41,238 nt of DNA from DASXTB01 sp036505615 (lineage in GTDB: Bacteria > Acidobacteriota > UBA6911 > JACQSX01): assembly GCA_036505615.1 (NCBI GenBank), contig DASXTB010000218.1, positions 1-41,238 on the forward strand, written 5' to 3'. The first letter of the stretch is position 1; each line of letters starts with the position of its first letter. This document shows, piece after piece, positions 7,609 through 15,178 of this stretch. The position numbers were made by a program, and so were the translations under genes. The notes beneath the pieces are model-generated. The model saw only the letters and a program-made list of their open reading frames with translations, was not told the DNA's origin and made no database searches.

Positions 7609-7982
7609 TGTCCACAGAACCCTATTCGCCTCAACTCCTAGAACATTACCGCAATCCGCGAAACGTCGGCGTAATAGAAAAGCCGGACGGGAGCGCTACA
7701 CGTGAAAACCAGGCGTGCGGAGACGTCCTGCAAATATTTGTGAGAATAGAAAAAAACGCGGCCAAAGAAATCCGGTTCAAAGCCGAGGGTTGCATACCAA
7801 CAGTGGCGTTGGCTTCTTGGGCCACCGAGTGGGCCTTAGGAAAAAAATTGGGCGAGATTCAGAAACTAAACCCCGCCCAACTTAGTGTCGTATTGGGAGA
7901 ACTCCCACAGCACAAACGACATTCAGCACTTCTAGTAGTTGAAACGCTTCGGGCCGCCATTACCAACTGCTTCCTCAAGTAA
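7608..7982 (+). CDS. IscU/NifU-like Fe-S scaffold protein with third cysteine replaced
   Basis: A 124-residue IscU-fold protein. The N-terminus YSPQLLEHYRNPRNVGVIE is the standard IscU opening. Ligand motifs: QACGD (Cys37 and the catalytic-type Asp39) and EGCIPTVALASWATEW with Cys62. Where canonical IscU has Lys-x-His-Cys-Ser, this protein has KRHSAL: His105 is followed by Ser106, so the third cluster cysteine is absent. The rest of the helix (LRAAI) is conserved, and so is the spacing, which argues against a frameshift. Similar Cys-less copies may exist in Acidobacteria, but I cannot check. Translational coupling to nifS supports a role in cluster assembly or sulfur delivery, perhaps with the sulfur acceptor site changed. 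Confidence 0.9.
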   Translation: MSTEPYSPQLLEHYRNPRNVGVIEKPDGSATRENQACGDVLQIFVRIEKNAAKEIRFKAEGCIPTVALASWATEWALGKKLGEIQKLNPAQLSVVLGELPQHKRHSALLVVETLRAAITNCFLK

Positions 7983-8084
7983 AAAAGGACGCCGGCGGTT
8001 CAGCCCGCCCTGCGACCCGGCCGCGAATACTTCAACTACCACAACTCAGCCGCTACCGCTCAGCTTAACCCGGATCCGCAATCG

Positions 8085-8534
8085 TCAGTTTGTCGAAACC
8101 GGGATCTGACGCGGTTTGGCTTTCTCACTCTTCGGCAGAGTTACATGAAGCACACCATTCTTCAGAGTCGCCTTAATTCTGTCGGCGTCGACCGAAGACG
8201 GCAGCGCAAAGGTCCGCTGAAACTTGCCATAGGATCTCTCAATCCGGTGATAGTTTTCCTCCTTGGCTTCTTGCTCGAACTTACGTTCGCCGCTGAGAAT
8301 CAGGTTCCCCTGATCGACTCGGATGTCGATCTCATCCTTTTCAAAACCTGGCACCTCAGCCGTAAATTCCAGTGTATCAGGAGTTTCGCGTACATCTACC
8401 GGTGGAACAAAAGTGCTGGTCGTCTCCAGATCATCGCCCCAAAAATTCGACAGCGCCTGATCGAACCAGCGGTTCATGCCTCTCTGCACAAGCTGTAAAT
8501 CACCTAATGGTAAATAGTTAAATCGAGTCAACAT
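8085..8534 (-). CDS. Small heat-shock protein, Hsp20/alpha-crystallin family
   Basis: A 149-residue ATP-independent holdase chaperone. The alpha-crystallin domain spans about residues 40-145: FVPPVDVRETPDTLEFTAEV, then IDIRVDQGNLILSGERK, and the closing ATLKNGVLHVTLPKSE with the conserved A-x-x-x-x-G-V-L signature. The C-terminal tail has QIPV, a variant of the Ile-x-Ile oligomer motif. A strong ribosome-binding site AGGAGG lies 7 nt before the ATG, and a good sigma70-type promoter lies at 8581-8609. I see no CIRCE palindrome, so HrcA control is unlikely. It is convergent with the scaffold gene, with 102 bp of featureless sequence between. Confidence 0.96.
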   Translation of the reverse strand: MLTRFNYLPLGDLQLVQRGMNRWFDQALSNFWGDDLETTSTFVPPVDVRETPDTLEFTAEVPGFEKDEIDIRVDQGNLILSGERKFEQEAKEENYHRIERSYGKFQRTFALPSSVDADRIKATLKNGVLHVTLPKSEKAKPRQIPVSTN

Positions 8535-8580
8535 AGTTGCACCTCCTGCTTAAATATTTCCAATCCTCACCTCTAGTTGT

Positions 8581-8609
8581 TTATTAAGACCCATTAGGAC
8601 GGTTGTCAA
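8581..8609 (-). promoter_or_regulatory. Sigma70-type promoter of the hsp20 gene
   Basis: On the minus strand, TTGACA (8609-8604), a 17-nt spacer and TAATAA (8586-8581). The -35 is perfect and the spacing optimal. The predicted leader is about 40 nt and ends in a strong AGGAGG site. This has the same box pattern as the TetR promoter at 3094-3122. Confidence 0.75.
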
Positions 8610-8654
8610 ACGGGCTTGTTTTTCCGTCGAAGCAAAATGAATGAAGCAAAGGAA

Positions 8655-8695
8655 AAGATGCCGGGTTTTGACTTTGGGTCTCGACCCGGCATCTT
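8655..8695. terminator. 12-bp perfect hairpin, probable minus-strand terminator
   Basis: Arms AAGATGCCGGGT and ACCCGGCATCTT are perfectly complementary around a 17-nt loop. Read on the minus strand the stem is followed by TTTTCCTTTGC, a U-rich tail suitable for Rho-independent termination. Read on the plus strand the tail is weaker (CTTTAGG). It would end leftward transcripts coming from fabI or from the empty 8696-9076 stretch, before the hsp20 promoter. Confidence 0.6.
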
Positions 8696-9076
8696 CTTTA
8701 GGAGGTGAATGGGTTATTCACAACCATTAGACGTAACAAATCGTCGATTGGTTCCATCTCAAAAATTAATTTTCTTAAAAATTAGTTTTCATCGCAAAAA
8801 GGAGCGCGGCAGCTTTGTACGCCAGCGCCCTCGATTGGTAGCGCCGGCTTCCAGCCGGTTCTGGAGTTTGGAAATTGCCAGCCTCGGCTTCAAATCTGTA
8901 AGCTTGGCCGCTTTTCAGTCAAGACTCGAGCGCAAACTCAGGGTTCCCGTGAACCTACTTAAAAATGGTCGAGGGTGCCCAATTTCGTTGCATGTCCACG
9001 GTTGAGGCAAGAAGCTTGGATCTGTTAAACGCGCGCCTCGACTGGATGCCAACCGAAGTTCTTTTGGTTCCCGACT
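8696..9076. other. Non-coding stretch between fabI and hsp20, with a GCCGGCTTCCAGCCGG repeat word
   Basis: No convincing gene is seen. An AT-rich part (8755-8790) is followed by GCGCCGGCTTCCAGCCGG at about 8839-8856, a palindromic word that recurs at about 35133-35146. A 98-codon plus-strand frame over this region has no ribosome-binding site or recognisable domain and crosses the repeat. The stretch could hold the long 3' leader of fabI or a small RNA ending at the hairpin 8655-8695. Confidence 0.5.
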
Positions 9077-9859
9077 TTACAGCGGCCCTGACATCCCCAT
9101 CACGTGATAGCCACCATCGACATGGATGATTTCTCCGGCGATTCCCCGCGAAAGATGGCTGCACAGGAATAGTGCGGTATCTGCAACTTCTGCCACTTCC
9201 GTGTTCTTCCGCAGAGGAGCGTAATCGCGGTGGTACTGTAAAATTCTGGTGAAGCCGGAAACTCCGCGCGCTGCCAGAGTGGAGATGGGTCCTGCGGAAA
9301 TGGCGTTGACTCGAATTCCCCGCGGGCCAAGATCGCTTGCCAGATAACGAACGCTGCACTCCAGAGCCGCCTTAGCCACTCCCATGACGTTGTAGTGAGG
9401 CACGACCCGTTCTCCGCCCAGATAGGTGAGCGTGACTATACTGCCTCCGTTGGTCATCAACGGCGCAGCGCGGCGAGCCAGCGCCGTCAGAGAGTAGGCA
9501 CTAATGTCGTGAGCGATTCGGTACCCCTCGCGCGATGTGTTGAGAAATTCCGCTTCCAACTCCTCTCGGAGCGCGTAGGCAACAGCATGCACGAGAAAAT
9601 CAATCCTGCCAAACTCTTTTGCCATCAACTCGAAGGCTCGATCGATTTCGTCGTCCCTTGTGACATCACAGGGAAAAACCAGCGGATTTTCCAACTCGGC
9701 GGCCAGTTCTCGGACATTTTCTTCCAGCCTCTCTCCCTGATAATTGAGCGCCAGGCGCGCTCCGGCGGCCGACGTCGCTTTGGCAATTCCCCAAGCGATA
9801 CTGCGCTTGTTGGCCACTCCAAAGACGACACCAAACTTGTCTTTAAGCAAGTCGTGCAT
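9077..9859 (-). CDS. fabI: Enoyl-[acyl-carrier-protein] reductase (NADH), FabI
   Basis: Last step of the fatty-acid elongation cycle, reducing enoyl-ACP. The 260-residue protein is a short-chain-dehydrogenase-fold FabI: the cofactor site GVANKRSIAWGIA at residues 14-26, CDVTRDDEID near 64-73, HAVAYA near 91, TYLGGERVVPHYNVMGVAK with catalytic Tyr156 and Lys163, and NAISAGPISTLAARG near 185. Glycine spacing and the Tyr-X6-Lys pair identify FabI rather than FabG or FabL. It is leftward and monocistronic as far as can be seen. The upstream 240 bp holds a family-E repeat, so its promoter must lie between 9860 and about 9990 or beyond the repeat. Confidence 0.96.
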   Translation of the reverse strand: MHDLLKDKFGVVFGVANKRSIAWGIAKATSAAGARLALNYQGERLEENVRELAAELENPLVFPCDVTRDDEIDRAFELMAKEFGRIDFLVHAVAYALREELEAEFLNTSREGYRIAHDISAYSLTALARRAAPLMTNGGSIVTLTYLGGERVVPHYNVMGVAKAALECSVRYLASDLGPRGIRVNAISAGPISTLAARGVSGFTRILQYHRDYAPLRKNTEVAEVADTALFLCSHLSRGIAGEIIHVDGGYHVMGMSGPL

Positions 9860-9992
9860 CAGGTTTTCCCTTTCCTAATTTTGATGCGAGCGGAAAAAAG
9901 TCTAACGGAGGAGGCCGAGTTTGTCCATTTCAGCAAGAAGGCGGGCCCCCAGGAGATATTCGTTGGCGCCAAGTCTCGCGGTAAGCTCGGAG

Positions 9993-10089
9993 GATGTCTT
10001 AACACTGTGAACCACGGGGGACACTGGGAACACTGGGACGACAAGGGCTTTCAAAATTGCCAGAATGTCTTATTTAAATGAGGAATCGT
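9993..10089. repeat. Family-E element, partial copy 1 (left arm plus interior)
   Basis: The stretch contains ACCACGGGGGACACTGGGAA and then an interior ACAAGGGCTTTC...TTGCCAG...GAATCGTTA that can be aligned with the complete copy at 40085-40221 along about 85 bp. The right arm is missing, so this copy cannot fold as the full element does. It lies upstream of fabI, between fabI and the small membrane-protein gene. Confidence 0.75.
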
Positions 10090-10101
10090 TAGGTCTTGAA
10101 A

Positions 10102-10302
10102 CTAACGGTGAGGTGAGGAGGTATAGCCCAAGCTCTCGACGTGCCTGTGCATTCTGTCCTTAAGCTCGGACGGAGATTCAAAAATCTTTCGGTCAGCGGG
10201 GATCATCCGAACCAATGCCAGGGTTATCAATGTCACGATTGCGTACCCGATTAACAGCAGCTTCACTTTGCGGACGACTCGTCGAAGCTCCGATTTACGC
10301 AT
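10102..10302 (-). CDS. Small single-pass membrane protein, hypothetical
   Basis: A 66-residue protein: a basic N-terminus (MRKSELRRVVRKVK), one transmembrane helix (LLLIGYAIVTLITLALV, about residues 15-31) and a short charged soluble tail ending in HVESLGYTSSPHR. ATG 10302 was chosen because GGAG sits 6 nt upstream (ACGGAGctgttt); the earlier TTG 10326 and ATG 10317 lack a site. The positive-inside rule predicts the N-terminus in the cytoplasm. I know no family. It lies between a repeat and a tRNA gene, so it could be a chance frame, but the ribosome-binding site and clean helix favour a real gene. Confidence 0.5.
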   Translation of the reverse strand: MRKSELRRVVRKVKLLLIGYAIVTLITLALVRMIPADRKIFESPSELKDRMHRHVESLGYTSSPHR

Positions 10303-10513
10303 AAACAGCTCCGTCATCTGGCTCAAGAGTGCGGGGAAAGGGCGATTTTTGAGGTGATTTTCGTCACCTACGCGCCAGCTTTGCGCTCGCCTTCCCGTAA
10401 AGGTCAGTGATGCATCGGGTTGGAGGGTGATCGGGAGGGTACGATTCGGGAGCTTGAGAAGGGTTTCTGGAAATTGCTAGACTGTGGCAACAGGGAAAGG
10501 TACCGATGATTGG

Positions 10514-10585
10514 GCCACTGTAGCTCAATGGTAGAGCAAGGCTTTCGTAAAGCCGAGGTTGTAGGTTCAAGTCCTATCAGTGGCT
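10514..10585 (+). tRNA. tRNA-Thr (anticodon CGT)
   Basis: The 72-nt cloverleaf folds by hand. The acceptor stem is GCCACTG/CAGTGGC, the D-stem GCTC/GAGC with loop AATGGTA, and the anticodon loop TTCGTAA gives anticodon CGT, which reads ACG (Thr). The variable loop is AGGTT, the T-stem GTAGG/CCTAT with loop TTCAAGT, and the discriminator base is T. The 3' CCA is not encoded (CCG follows). The outermost anticodon-stem pair is A-G, a mismatch; the other four pairs are good. Confidence 0.95.
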
Positions 10586-10591
10586 CCGTTT

Positions 10592-10626
10592 TATTGCGGA
10601 TTTCGGATTGCAGATTTCGGATTAAT
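10592..10626. repeat. Tandem word GCGGATTTCGGATTGCAGATTTCGG (half element)
   Basis: Directly after the tRNA come two near-copies of an 11-16 nt word (GCGGATTTCGGATT, GCAGATTTCGGATT). The same word forms the outer stem of the family-A palindrome at 23975-24190. Here there is no inverted partner, so it is a half element. Confidence 0.7.
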
Positions 10627-10640
10627 GGAGGAAGTCTTTG

Positions 10641-10671
10641 AAAACAAAAAAGGCCTCCATAGCGGAGGCCT
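10641..10671 (-). terminator. Rho-independent terminator of the lipoprotein gene
   Basis: Minus strand: stem AGGCCTCC/GGAGGCCT (8 bp, perfect) with loop GCTAT, followed by TTTTTTGTTTT. It lies 59 bp downstream of the stop of the glycine-zipper lipoprotein gene and is in the right orientation for it. It may weakly stop plus-strand transcripts from the tRNA too. Confidence 0.9.
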
Positions 10672-10730
10672 CTTGAAGGTTCAGATTCAGCCTGCGAATT
10701 TCAACGACGCACTCAGGTCAGAGCTTGAAT

Positions 10731-11309
10731 TCAGTGCCGATTTCGAGTGATCAGGTCATAGGCTAAGCCTCCGAGCCCGCCCGCTACGCCGCCGATTAGG
10801 GCGCCTTTCTTACCGCCGGCCAAAGCGCCGATCAATGCGCCGCCGCCAGCGCTACCGCCTACGATGGCAACCGACTTCTTTAACGTCCGCTTTCTCTGCG
10901 GGCGGTAATCTGAGTAGTAATTTGCACCGCGCTCATACACAACACGCCGCTGCACTGCCGGCGTAGTTCGGTAGTAAACGGGTCGAGTTTGATACGCCGG
11001 ATAAGTCGCGTAAGCGGCCTCTCGAGCTGGATAGGCCGGATAGGCGTTTCCCAGATAGGGATACCCGCTGCGATCTGTAGGTCCATAATTCTGGTCCCCA
11101 CAATCCCCTGAAAGGGACCGATTAGTTGCCAACCCTGCGGTTCGGTTGGCGGGGATGACTAGATTTGCTCTTGTCCCATCGGGCAACGAAACCGGGACGA
11201 TTTGAGTTTGTGAATCCTGTCCCAGGCTTTGGAGCTCACGCTGATTACGCGTGCACCCGATTGCGACCAGGAGAATTAACCCCACGAGGGCGATAAATAG
11301 TTTCTTCAT
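10731..11309 (-). CDS. Glycine-zipper lipoprotein
   Basis: A 192-residue envelope protein. The start at ATG 11309 is set by a strong AAGGAGG site 9 nt upstream; the frame extends further but without support. MKKLFIALVGLILLVAIGC is a lipoprotein signal with Cys19 as the lipidated residue. The middle is rich in Tyr, Pro and Ala (YPAYPAREAAYATYPAY). The C-terminus has a basic stretch (RPQRKRTLKKS) and then a Gly-zipper segment, AGGGALIGALAGGKKGALIGG near residues 150-175, of the type found in SlyB/OsmB-like outer-membrane proteins, which may insert into the membrane. It has its own terminator (10641-10671). A role in envelope stability is inference. Confidence 0.85.
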   Translation of the reverse strand: MKKLFIALVGLILLVAIGCTRNQRELQSLGQDSQTQIVPVSLPDGTRANLVIPANRTAGLATNRSLSGDCGDQNYGPTDRSGYPYLGNAYPAYPAREAAYATYPAYQTRPVYYRTTPAVQRRVVYERGANYYSDYRPQRKRTLKKSVAIVGGSAGGGALIGALAGGKKGALIGGVAGGLGGLAYDLITRNRH

Positions 11310-11421
11310 ATACAACCCCTCCTTAAATTTTTGATGTCCCTCTCTGGACGATGGTTTCAAAGTTTCTATTGAACCCAAGTTCTTGAAAAATCGAAAGTAA
11401 GAGTAAAATCCTCGAATCCTG

Positions 11422-12519
11422 ATGAAAATTACGTCTCTCGTCTTGGTGTTGTGCCTCGCTTCAGCCGCCGCCTTCTCGCTGCACTCCCAGCTAAATCAGA
11501 GTGCAGGCTTGGCGTGGCTGGATCGACCCTTGGGTTTCTTGGAACGCGATACCGTCTTACTATTGGAACCAATGGGGCCGGCCATGGCAGCCAAGGTGAA
11601 AGTGGGAGACAGGATCTTGGCGATCAATGGATTTCCGCCGGATAGAGTCAAACCCCAGGACTTGCATTCCACGGCGACGCGGACGTATTTGCTCTACCGG
11701 GTTGACGAGAGCCAAATTGCGGGAGCGACGCTGCTCACTGTGACGCTGAGTCCGGGAGGTTATTCGGTCGCAGCTCGCGCAACCGCATGGCTGGATTGGA
11801 TACTTGGATTACTCATTCTAGCGTCCGGCATGATTGTCACATGGAATTTTCTCCATCTGTCGGCTGCGCGCCTTTTCGGTTTGCTTTATCTGCAGTGGGG
11901 AGTGTTTACATTCGCGGGATTAGTGTTTACGCACTTCGACGAGGCCCTGTTCACCGGGGCTATCTCTTGGTGGCAGTGGGCGTGGCTCTCGTTGGCAGCT
12001 CTGCTTGGCGCCGTGGTGGCGAGCGCGCTTGTGCACCTTAGCTGGATGCTGTCGACCGACGGCCAGCGGTGGCTGGCCGCTCGTTGGCTGATTCCTCTTT
12101 ACTTTCTACCGGTTCTGCTGGCTCTGCTCTGCGGAGGCTTGTTCGCGGCAAATCTGGCCTTGAAAGTAGTGGGCGTCATGGCTGTTCTGGGGTCCCTGGC
12201 CATGCATTTGCTGCTCCTGATTGTGAGTGGCTACTTCTTTGTTCGCGCCTTTCGAGAGCCCCTCTGGCCGGCAGTTTCACTCTTGCTGCCACGAGTTACT
12301 CGCGGCCTGATTTGGGTAATCGCAGGCAAATTCCTGGAGATTCTTCTGACCAACGGAATCCCACTGTTGACGGAAAAGCTTTCGGAGCGATGGATGGGGG
12401 GCGGATTCTTCCTGGGCCATCTTGCAGTGCTTGCCGTCATGGCGGTCGGGATGGTGAAGATCGCGCGAGCTTATAGCGGGTTTCTGCGTTCAAGCTGCAA
12501 GTTGGCAGCGGCAAGTTAG
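11422..12519 (+). CDS. PDZ-domain polytopic membrane protein
   Basis: A 365-residue protein. An N-terminal signal or first helix (residues 1-20) is followed by an extracytoplasmic PDZ-like domain at about 30-115, with the core MGPAMAAKVKVGDRILAINGF. Then come about seven hydrophobic segments between residues 120 and 350, for example LDWILGLLILASGMIVTW and FLPVLLALLCGGLFAANLAL. The layout resembles the sensor half of some PDZ-7TM histidine kinases, but no kinase domain follows, so it may be a stand-alone sensor or scaffold. The stop codon TAG (12517-12519) lies inside the first bases of the family-A palindrome, and the last residues (CKLAAAS) are encoded by repeat-like GCAAGTTGGC/GCAAGTTAGC words. 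Confidence 0.8.
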   Translation: MKITSLVLVLCLASAAAFSLHSQLNQSAGLAWLDRPLGFLERDTVLLLEPMGPAMAAKVKVGDRILAINGFPPDRVKPQDLHSTATRTYLLYRVDESQIAGATLLTVTLSPGGYSVAARATAWLDWILGLLILASGMIVTWNFLHLSAARLFGLLYLQWGVFTFAGLVFTHFDEALFTGAISWWQWAWLSLAALLGAVVASALVHLSWMLSTDGQRWLAARWLIPLYFLPVLLALLCGGLFAANLALKVVGVMAVLGSLAMHLLLLIVSGYFFVRAFREPLWPAVSLLLPRVTRGLIWVIAGKFLEILLTNGIPLLTEKLSERWMGGGFFLGHLAVLAVMAVGMVKIARAYSGFLRSSCKLAAAS

Positions 12520-12679
12520 CAAGAGAATTGGACACGGATAAACACTGAATACACGGATGTGGCTCAGGCCCCAGGTGGCAGTGATACGTGTTAGCTCGTG
12601 ACTCTCGATCTGCCACCTCGGGCCTGGGCCACATCCGTGTATTCAGTGTTTATCCGTGTCCAATTCTCTTGCTAACTTG
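12512..12679. repeat. Family-A long palindrome, copy 1 (69-nt arms, 30-nt loop)
   Basis: Left arm 12512-12580 and right arm 12611-12679 are complementary over 69 nt with only two mismatches; the loop is 12581-12610. The core word is GGACACGGATAAACACTGAA followed by TACACGGATGTGG. It lies between two convergent genes, and both take their stop codons from it: AGT-TAG on the plus strand at 12514-12519 and AGT-TAG on the minus strand at 12677-12672, in the mirrored arm ends. It would act as a bidirectional terminator or an RNA-stabilising hairpin. The loop shares GTCACGAGC with copy 2 (24002-24164). Confidence 0.95.
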
Positions 12680-14693
12680 TGGCTTCCTTATTGATCCTGA
12701 GGATGCTCCAGGCAAGCCAGTCCGCCTGAGTATTGTTGGCCGGTCCGGCGTTGCACTCCAGGATTAAGAAATTGTTTGACCCGACAAAGTGACTCAGGTC
12801 GAGATGATAATCTACCCAGGTTCGATCCTCTGGGATTTTCGCAGAATAGATATAGCGATCAATCAAGACCGACCGCTTTCCATTGCGCTCGATGGACAAT
12901 ACGGCCTGAAATCCATCACCAATGTCAAAGACCGAGGCCAGGCCCACGTGCAGTTTCGATGCCGGTTCTATAAACGGGAGAGGAACCCTAAGCCGCGTAC
13001 CAGAAAGCGTGATAACATTGCGTCTTCTCTCCCCGTCCCTCGCCAGGTAAAAAGAAAAGACCCTTCGTCCGTTGGGGGTCATGAACCGGTCAAAACGCGG
13101 ATAGTACTGTTCTCTGTCCTCAGTTACCTGCCCTTGAAGCATCCAATCCAGCAGCTCCAAGCTTTGCCCTTTCCAATAGTCCGGAAGATAATCCAAATTG
13201 CCTTCCCACAATCCATAAACGTAGTAGTTTGGTATGGGGGCGCCGTCACTGGGAGGCAGTTTCTCGCCCACGTCCTCGTAGCGCATCAACAACGTCGGGT
13301 CGTGATAGAAAAGTTGCAGCAGCGCGTGGCGGTCGAAGTACCAGATACTGTTCGGTTCTTTTGATTTTGTCAGATGTACCACCGAGTTGGGCGCCAGAAC
13401 GGGATGGTGTCTCTTCAGCGAAACTAGAAAATTCCCCGCGATCCTGGAGCCGTGAGCCACCCAGGATTTTTCGTTAAATCGATGAACCGTCCAACAACTT
13501 ATCGCCAGATTGACTGTAAACAAAACTAGAACCAGCCACTGCGCAATAGGCACCTCTCGGGCCATCGGCACGAAAAGCAACCCAACAGCGGCGCTCAAGG
13601 CGATTGAAGGAATGTAAAGATGGTGAGGATAAGGCGGCTCGACCAGAAACAACACCGGCAAAAGCATCGCCACCGCCCACAGCAGCAACCAATACGTCCA
13701 ATAGCGCTTTTCCCGATTTCTCCATAGTCGAGCCACGACGTATCCGGCCAAAACCAGCGCAAAGAATGAAATCGCCAGGTAGAGAAAATCCAGCCAATCC
13801 TGAGGCAGTCTGAGGTCAACGTTCCAGGCCCAAAACAGGTACTTAAATTTCTTGATCAAAACTTCCGGCTGCAGCGTCAGGTGAAAAGGGTGTGTGGGAG
13901 ACTCCGGATAAAGCCGGCCTTTTACAAGGGAGAGAAAGAACAGATAGAAAACGGAAACCGCGGCAAAGGGAACTACCCAGGGAACAGTCTCTCCGAAACT
14001 CCGCGCGAACGACTCTCGGGCGAGGCCACCGGATCGATGTTTCTGCCTTGCTCCTTCGAGCATGCCCAGGCTGAACAACGCAAATGGGATCATTACAGAG
14101 GTTTCTTTACTCAATAGAGCCACAGGAAAAAGCAAAGCCGTGGCGCAATAAGAACCCCAGTGGCGCGTGCGCAGGAACTTGAGGAAGCACATCATCATCG
14201 ACAGAAAGCAAATTGCAAGCAGCCAATCGGGGAGGAATTCGACGCCGTAGCTTATAAAATAAGCGACGCTATGGAGCGAAAAGAACAGATAGCCCGCCAG
14301 AGCGGCTTCGTAGTCCTGCAGCAGCGAATAGAGAAACAAAAACACGGCCAGCGACAGAAGCACATGGATAGCCAGCGCGATCAAGTGGTAGGGGAGCGGA
14401 TTCAGTCCCCCGACGGGGAAGAGCAAAAACGTGAAGACAGGATAGGTCAGAGGGCGATACTGGCTGACATCGTCCTGCCTCAAAAAATTGGATTTGACCT
14501 CGTTCCAGGTGTGCGTCTGGCGGCTTAGGTAATAGAGACTATCTCCGGAAAAAAAATTGTCCCAGGATACAAAGTAGAGCGCCGCTTGAAGAGTCACCAC
14601 CACGAGCACGACAATGAAAGGTTTGCGCACTGCTTCGAAGGCGGGCGAAAAATGCGCGACCTCAATAGATACCGGTGAGGATGGTGAATTCAT
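12672..14693 (-). CDS. GT-C fold membrane glycosyltransferase-like protein (PMT/ArnT-type)
   Basis: A 673-residue protein. After a short cytoplasmic N-terminus, a first helix (PFIVVLVVVTLQAALYFVSW) leads to the first periplasmic loop with DNFFSGDSLYY, which carries the acidic residues typical of polyprenyl-phosphate-sugar-dependent GT-C enzymes. The sequence DVSQYRPLTYPVFTFLLF is the conserved second block. About ten more helices run to residue 430, followed by a soluble domain of about 230 residues. The sugar and acceptor are unknown. Its ATG overlaps the coxG stop (ATGA), placing it last in the coxSLM transcript, an unexpected place for a glycosyltransferase. Its own TAG stop is inside the family-A palindrome. 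Confidence 0.8.
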   Translation of the reverse strand: MNSPSSPVSIEVAHFSPAFEAVRKPFIVVLVVVTLQAALYFVSWDNFFSGDSLYYLSRQTHTWNEVKSNFLRQDDVSQYRPLTYPVFTFLLFPVGGLNPLPYHLIALAIHVLLSLAVFLFLYSLLQDYEAALAGYLFFSLHSVAYFISYGVEFLPDWLLAICFLSMMMCFLKFLRTRHWGSYCATALLFPVALLSKETSVMIPFALFSLGMLEGARQKHRSGGLARESFARSFGETVPWVVPFAAVSVFYLFFLSLVKGRLYPESPTHPFHLTLQPEVLIKKFKYLFWAWNVDLRLPQDWLDFLYLAISFFALVLAGYVVARLWRNREKRYWTYWLLLWAVAMLLPVLFLVEPPYPHHLYIPSIALSAAVGLLFVPMAREVPIAQWLVLVLFTVNLAISCWTVHRFNEKSWVAHGSRIAGNFLVSLKRHHPVLAPNSVVHLTKSKEPNSIWYFDRHALLQLFYHDPTLLMRYEDVGEKLPPSDGAPIPNYYVYGLWEGNLDYLPDYWKGQSLELLDWMLQGQVTEDREQYYPRFDRFMTPNGRRVFSFYLARDGERRRNVITLSGTRLRVPLPFIEPASKLHVGLASVFDIGDGFQAVLSIERNGKRSVLIDRYIYSAKIPEDRTWVDYHLDLSHFVGSNNFLILECNAGPANNTQADWLAWSILRINKEATS

Positions 14694-15127
14694 TGCGCAA
14701 GGTTCTCTTTCATCGACTCGAAAAAATTATTGGTGATCTTTTTCGAAACTGCTTGGATCAGTCGCTGGCCTACCGAAGCAACCGCGCCCCCTATCTGCAC
14801 TTCTCCTTCGTAAAGCACTCGTGTCTGTTCGCCTTCTGTTTGCAGCCGTATTGTGCCTATTCCGCGGACAAAACCGGCCTTACCTGCTGAATCGACCTGC
14901 ATCTCATAAGAGACCGGCGGATTCAGATTTCTAAGGGCGATGTTTCCCAGAAACGTGCCTTTCACCGACCCTACAATGACACCGATTTCCAGCTGATACT
15001 GATCTTCTTCTATAGCGGTGATCTGCCGGCAACCGGGAATGGCCCTCTGCAGAGCGTCCGGGTCCATCAGGCGGCGCCATACAGTTTCTGCAGTAGCCGG
15101 AAAGAGATACTCGCCTGTTACGATCAC
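14690..15127 (-). CDS. coxG: CoxG-like SRPBCC protein (CO dehydrogenase subunit G family)
   Basis: A 145-residue START/SRPBCC-fold protein. It shows GEYLFPATAETVWRRLMDPD at the N-terminus, ALQRAIPGCRQI near residue 25 (the CoxG hallmark A-x-P-G-C), GSVKGTFLGNIALRN near 53 and a hydrophobic C-terminal helix. In Oligotropha, CoxG helps anchor CO dehydrogenase to the membrane. Here it lies behind coxS-coxL-coxM and a methyltransferase gene, which supports a role with that enzyme. Usual family members carry a longer, often membrane-binding C-terminus; this one ends soon after the SRPBCC domain. Confidence 0.9.
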   Translation of the reverse strand: MIVTGEYLFPATAETVWRRLMDPDALQRAIPGCRQITAIEEDQYQLEIGVIVGSVKGTFLGNIALRNLNPPVSYEMQVDSAGKAGFVRGIGTIRLQTEGEQTRVLYEGEVQIGGAVASVGQRLIQAVSKKITNNFFESMKENLAQ

Positions 15128-15178
15128 TGATCTTTAGGTCCTGTGTCCGAAATCGCAGGTCGGAAGGCCATTACGCAT

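Noticed and set aside
9590..9600. FabI has Ala at the position near His91 (HAVAYA) where E. coli has Gly93, a site of triclosan resistance mutations
   Set aside because: Ala at this position is normal in other FabI proteins such as those of Gram-positive bacteria that remain sensitive, so no resistance can be claimed.
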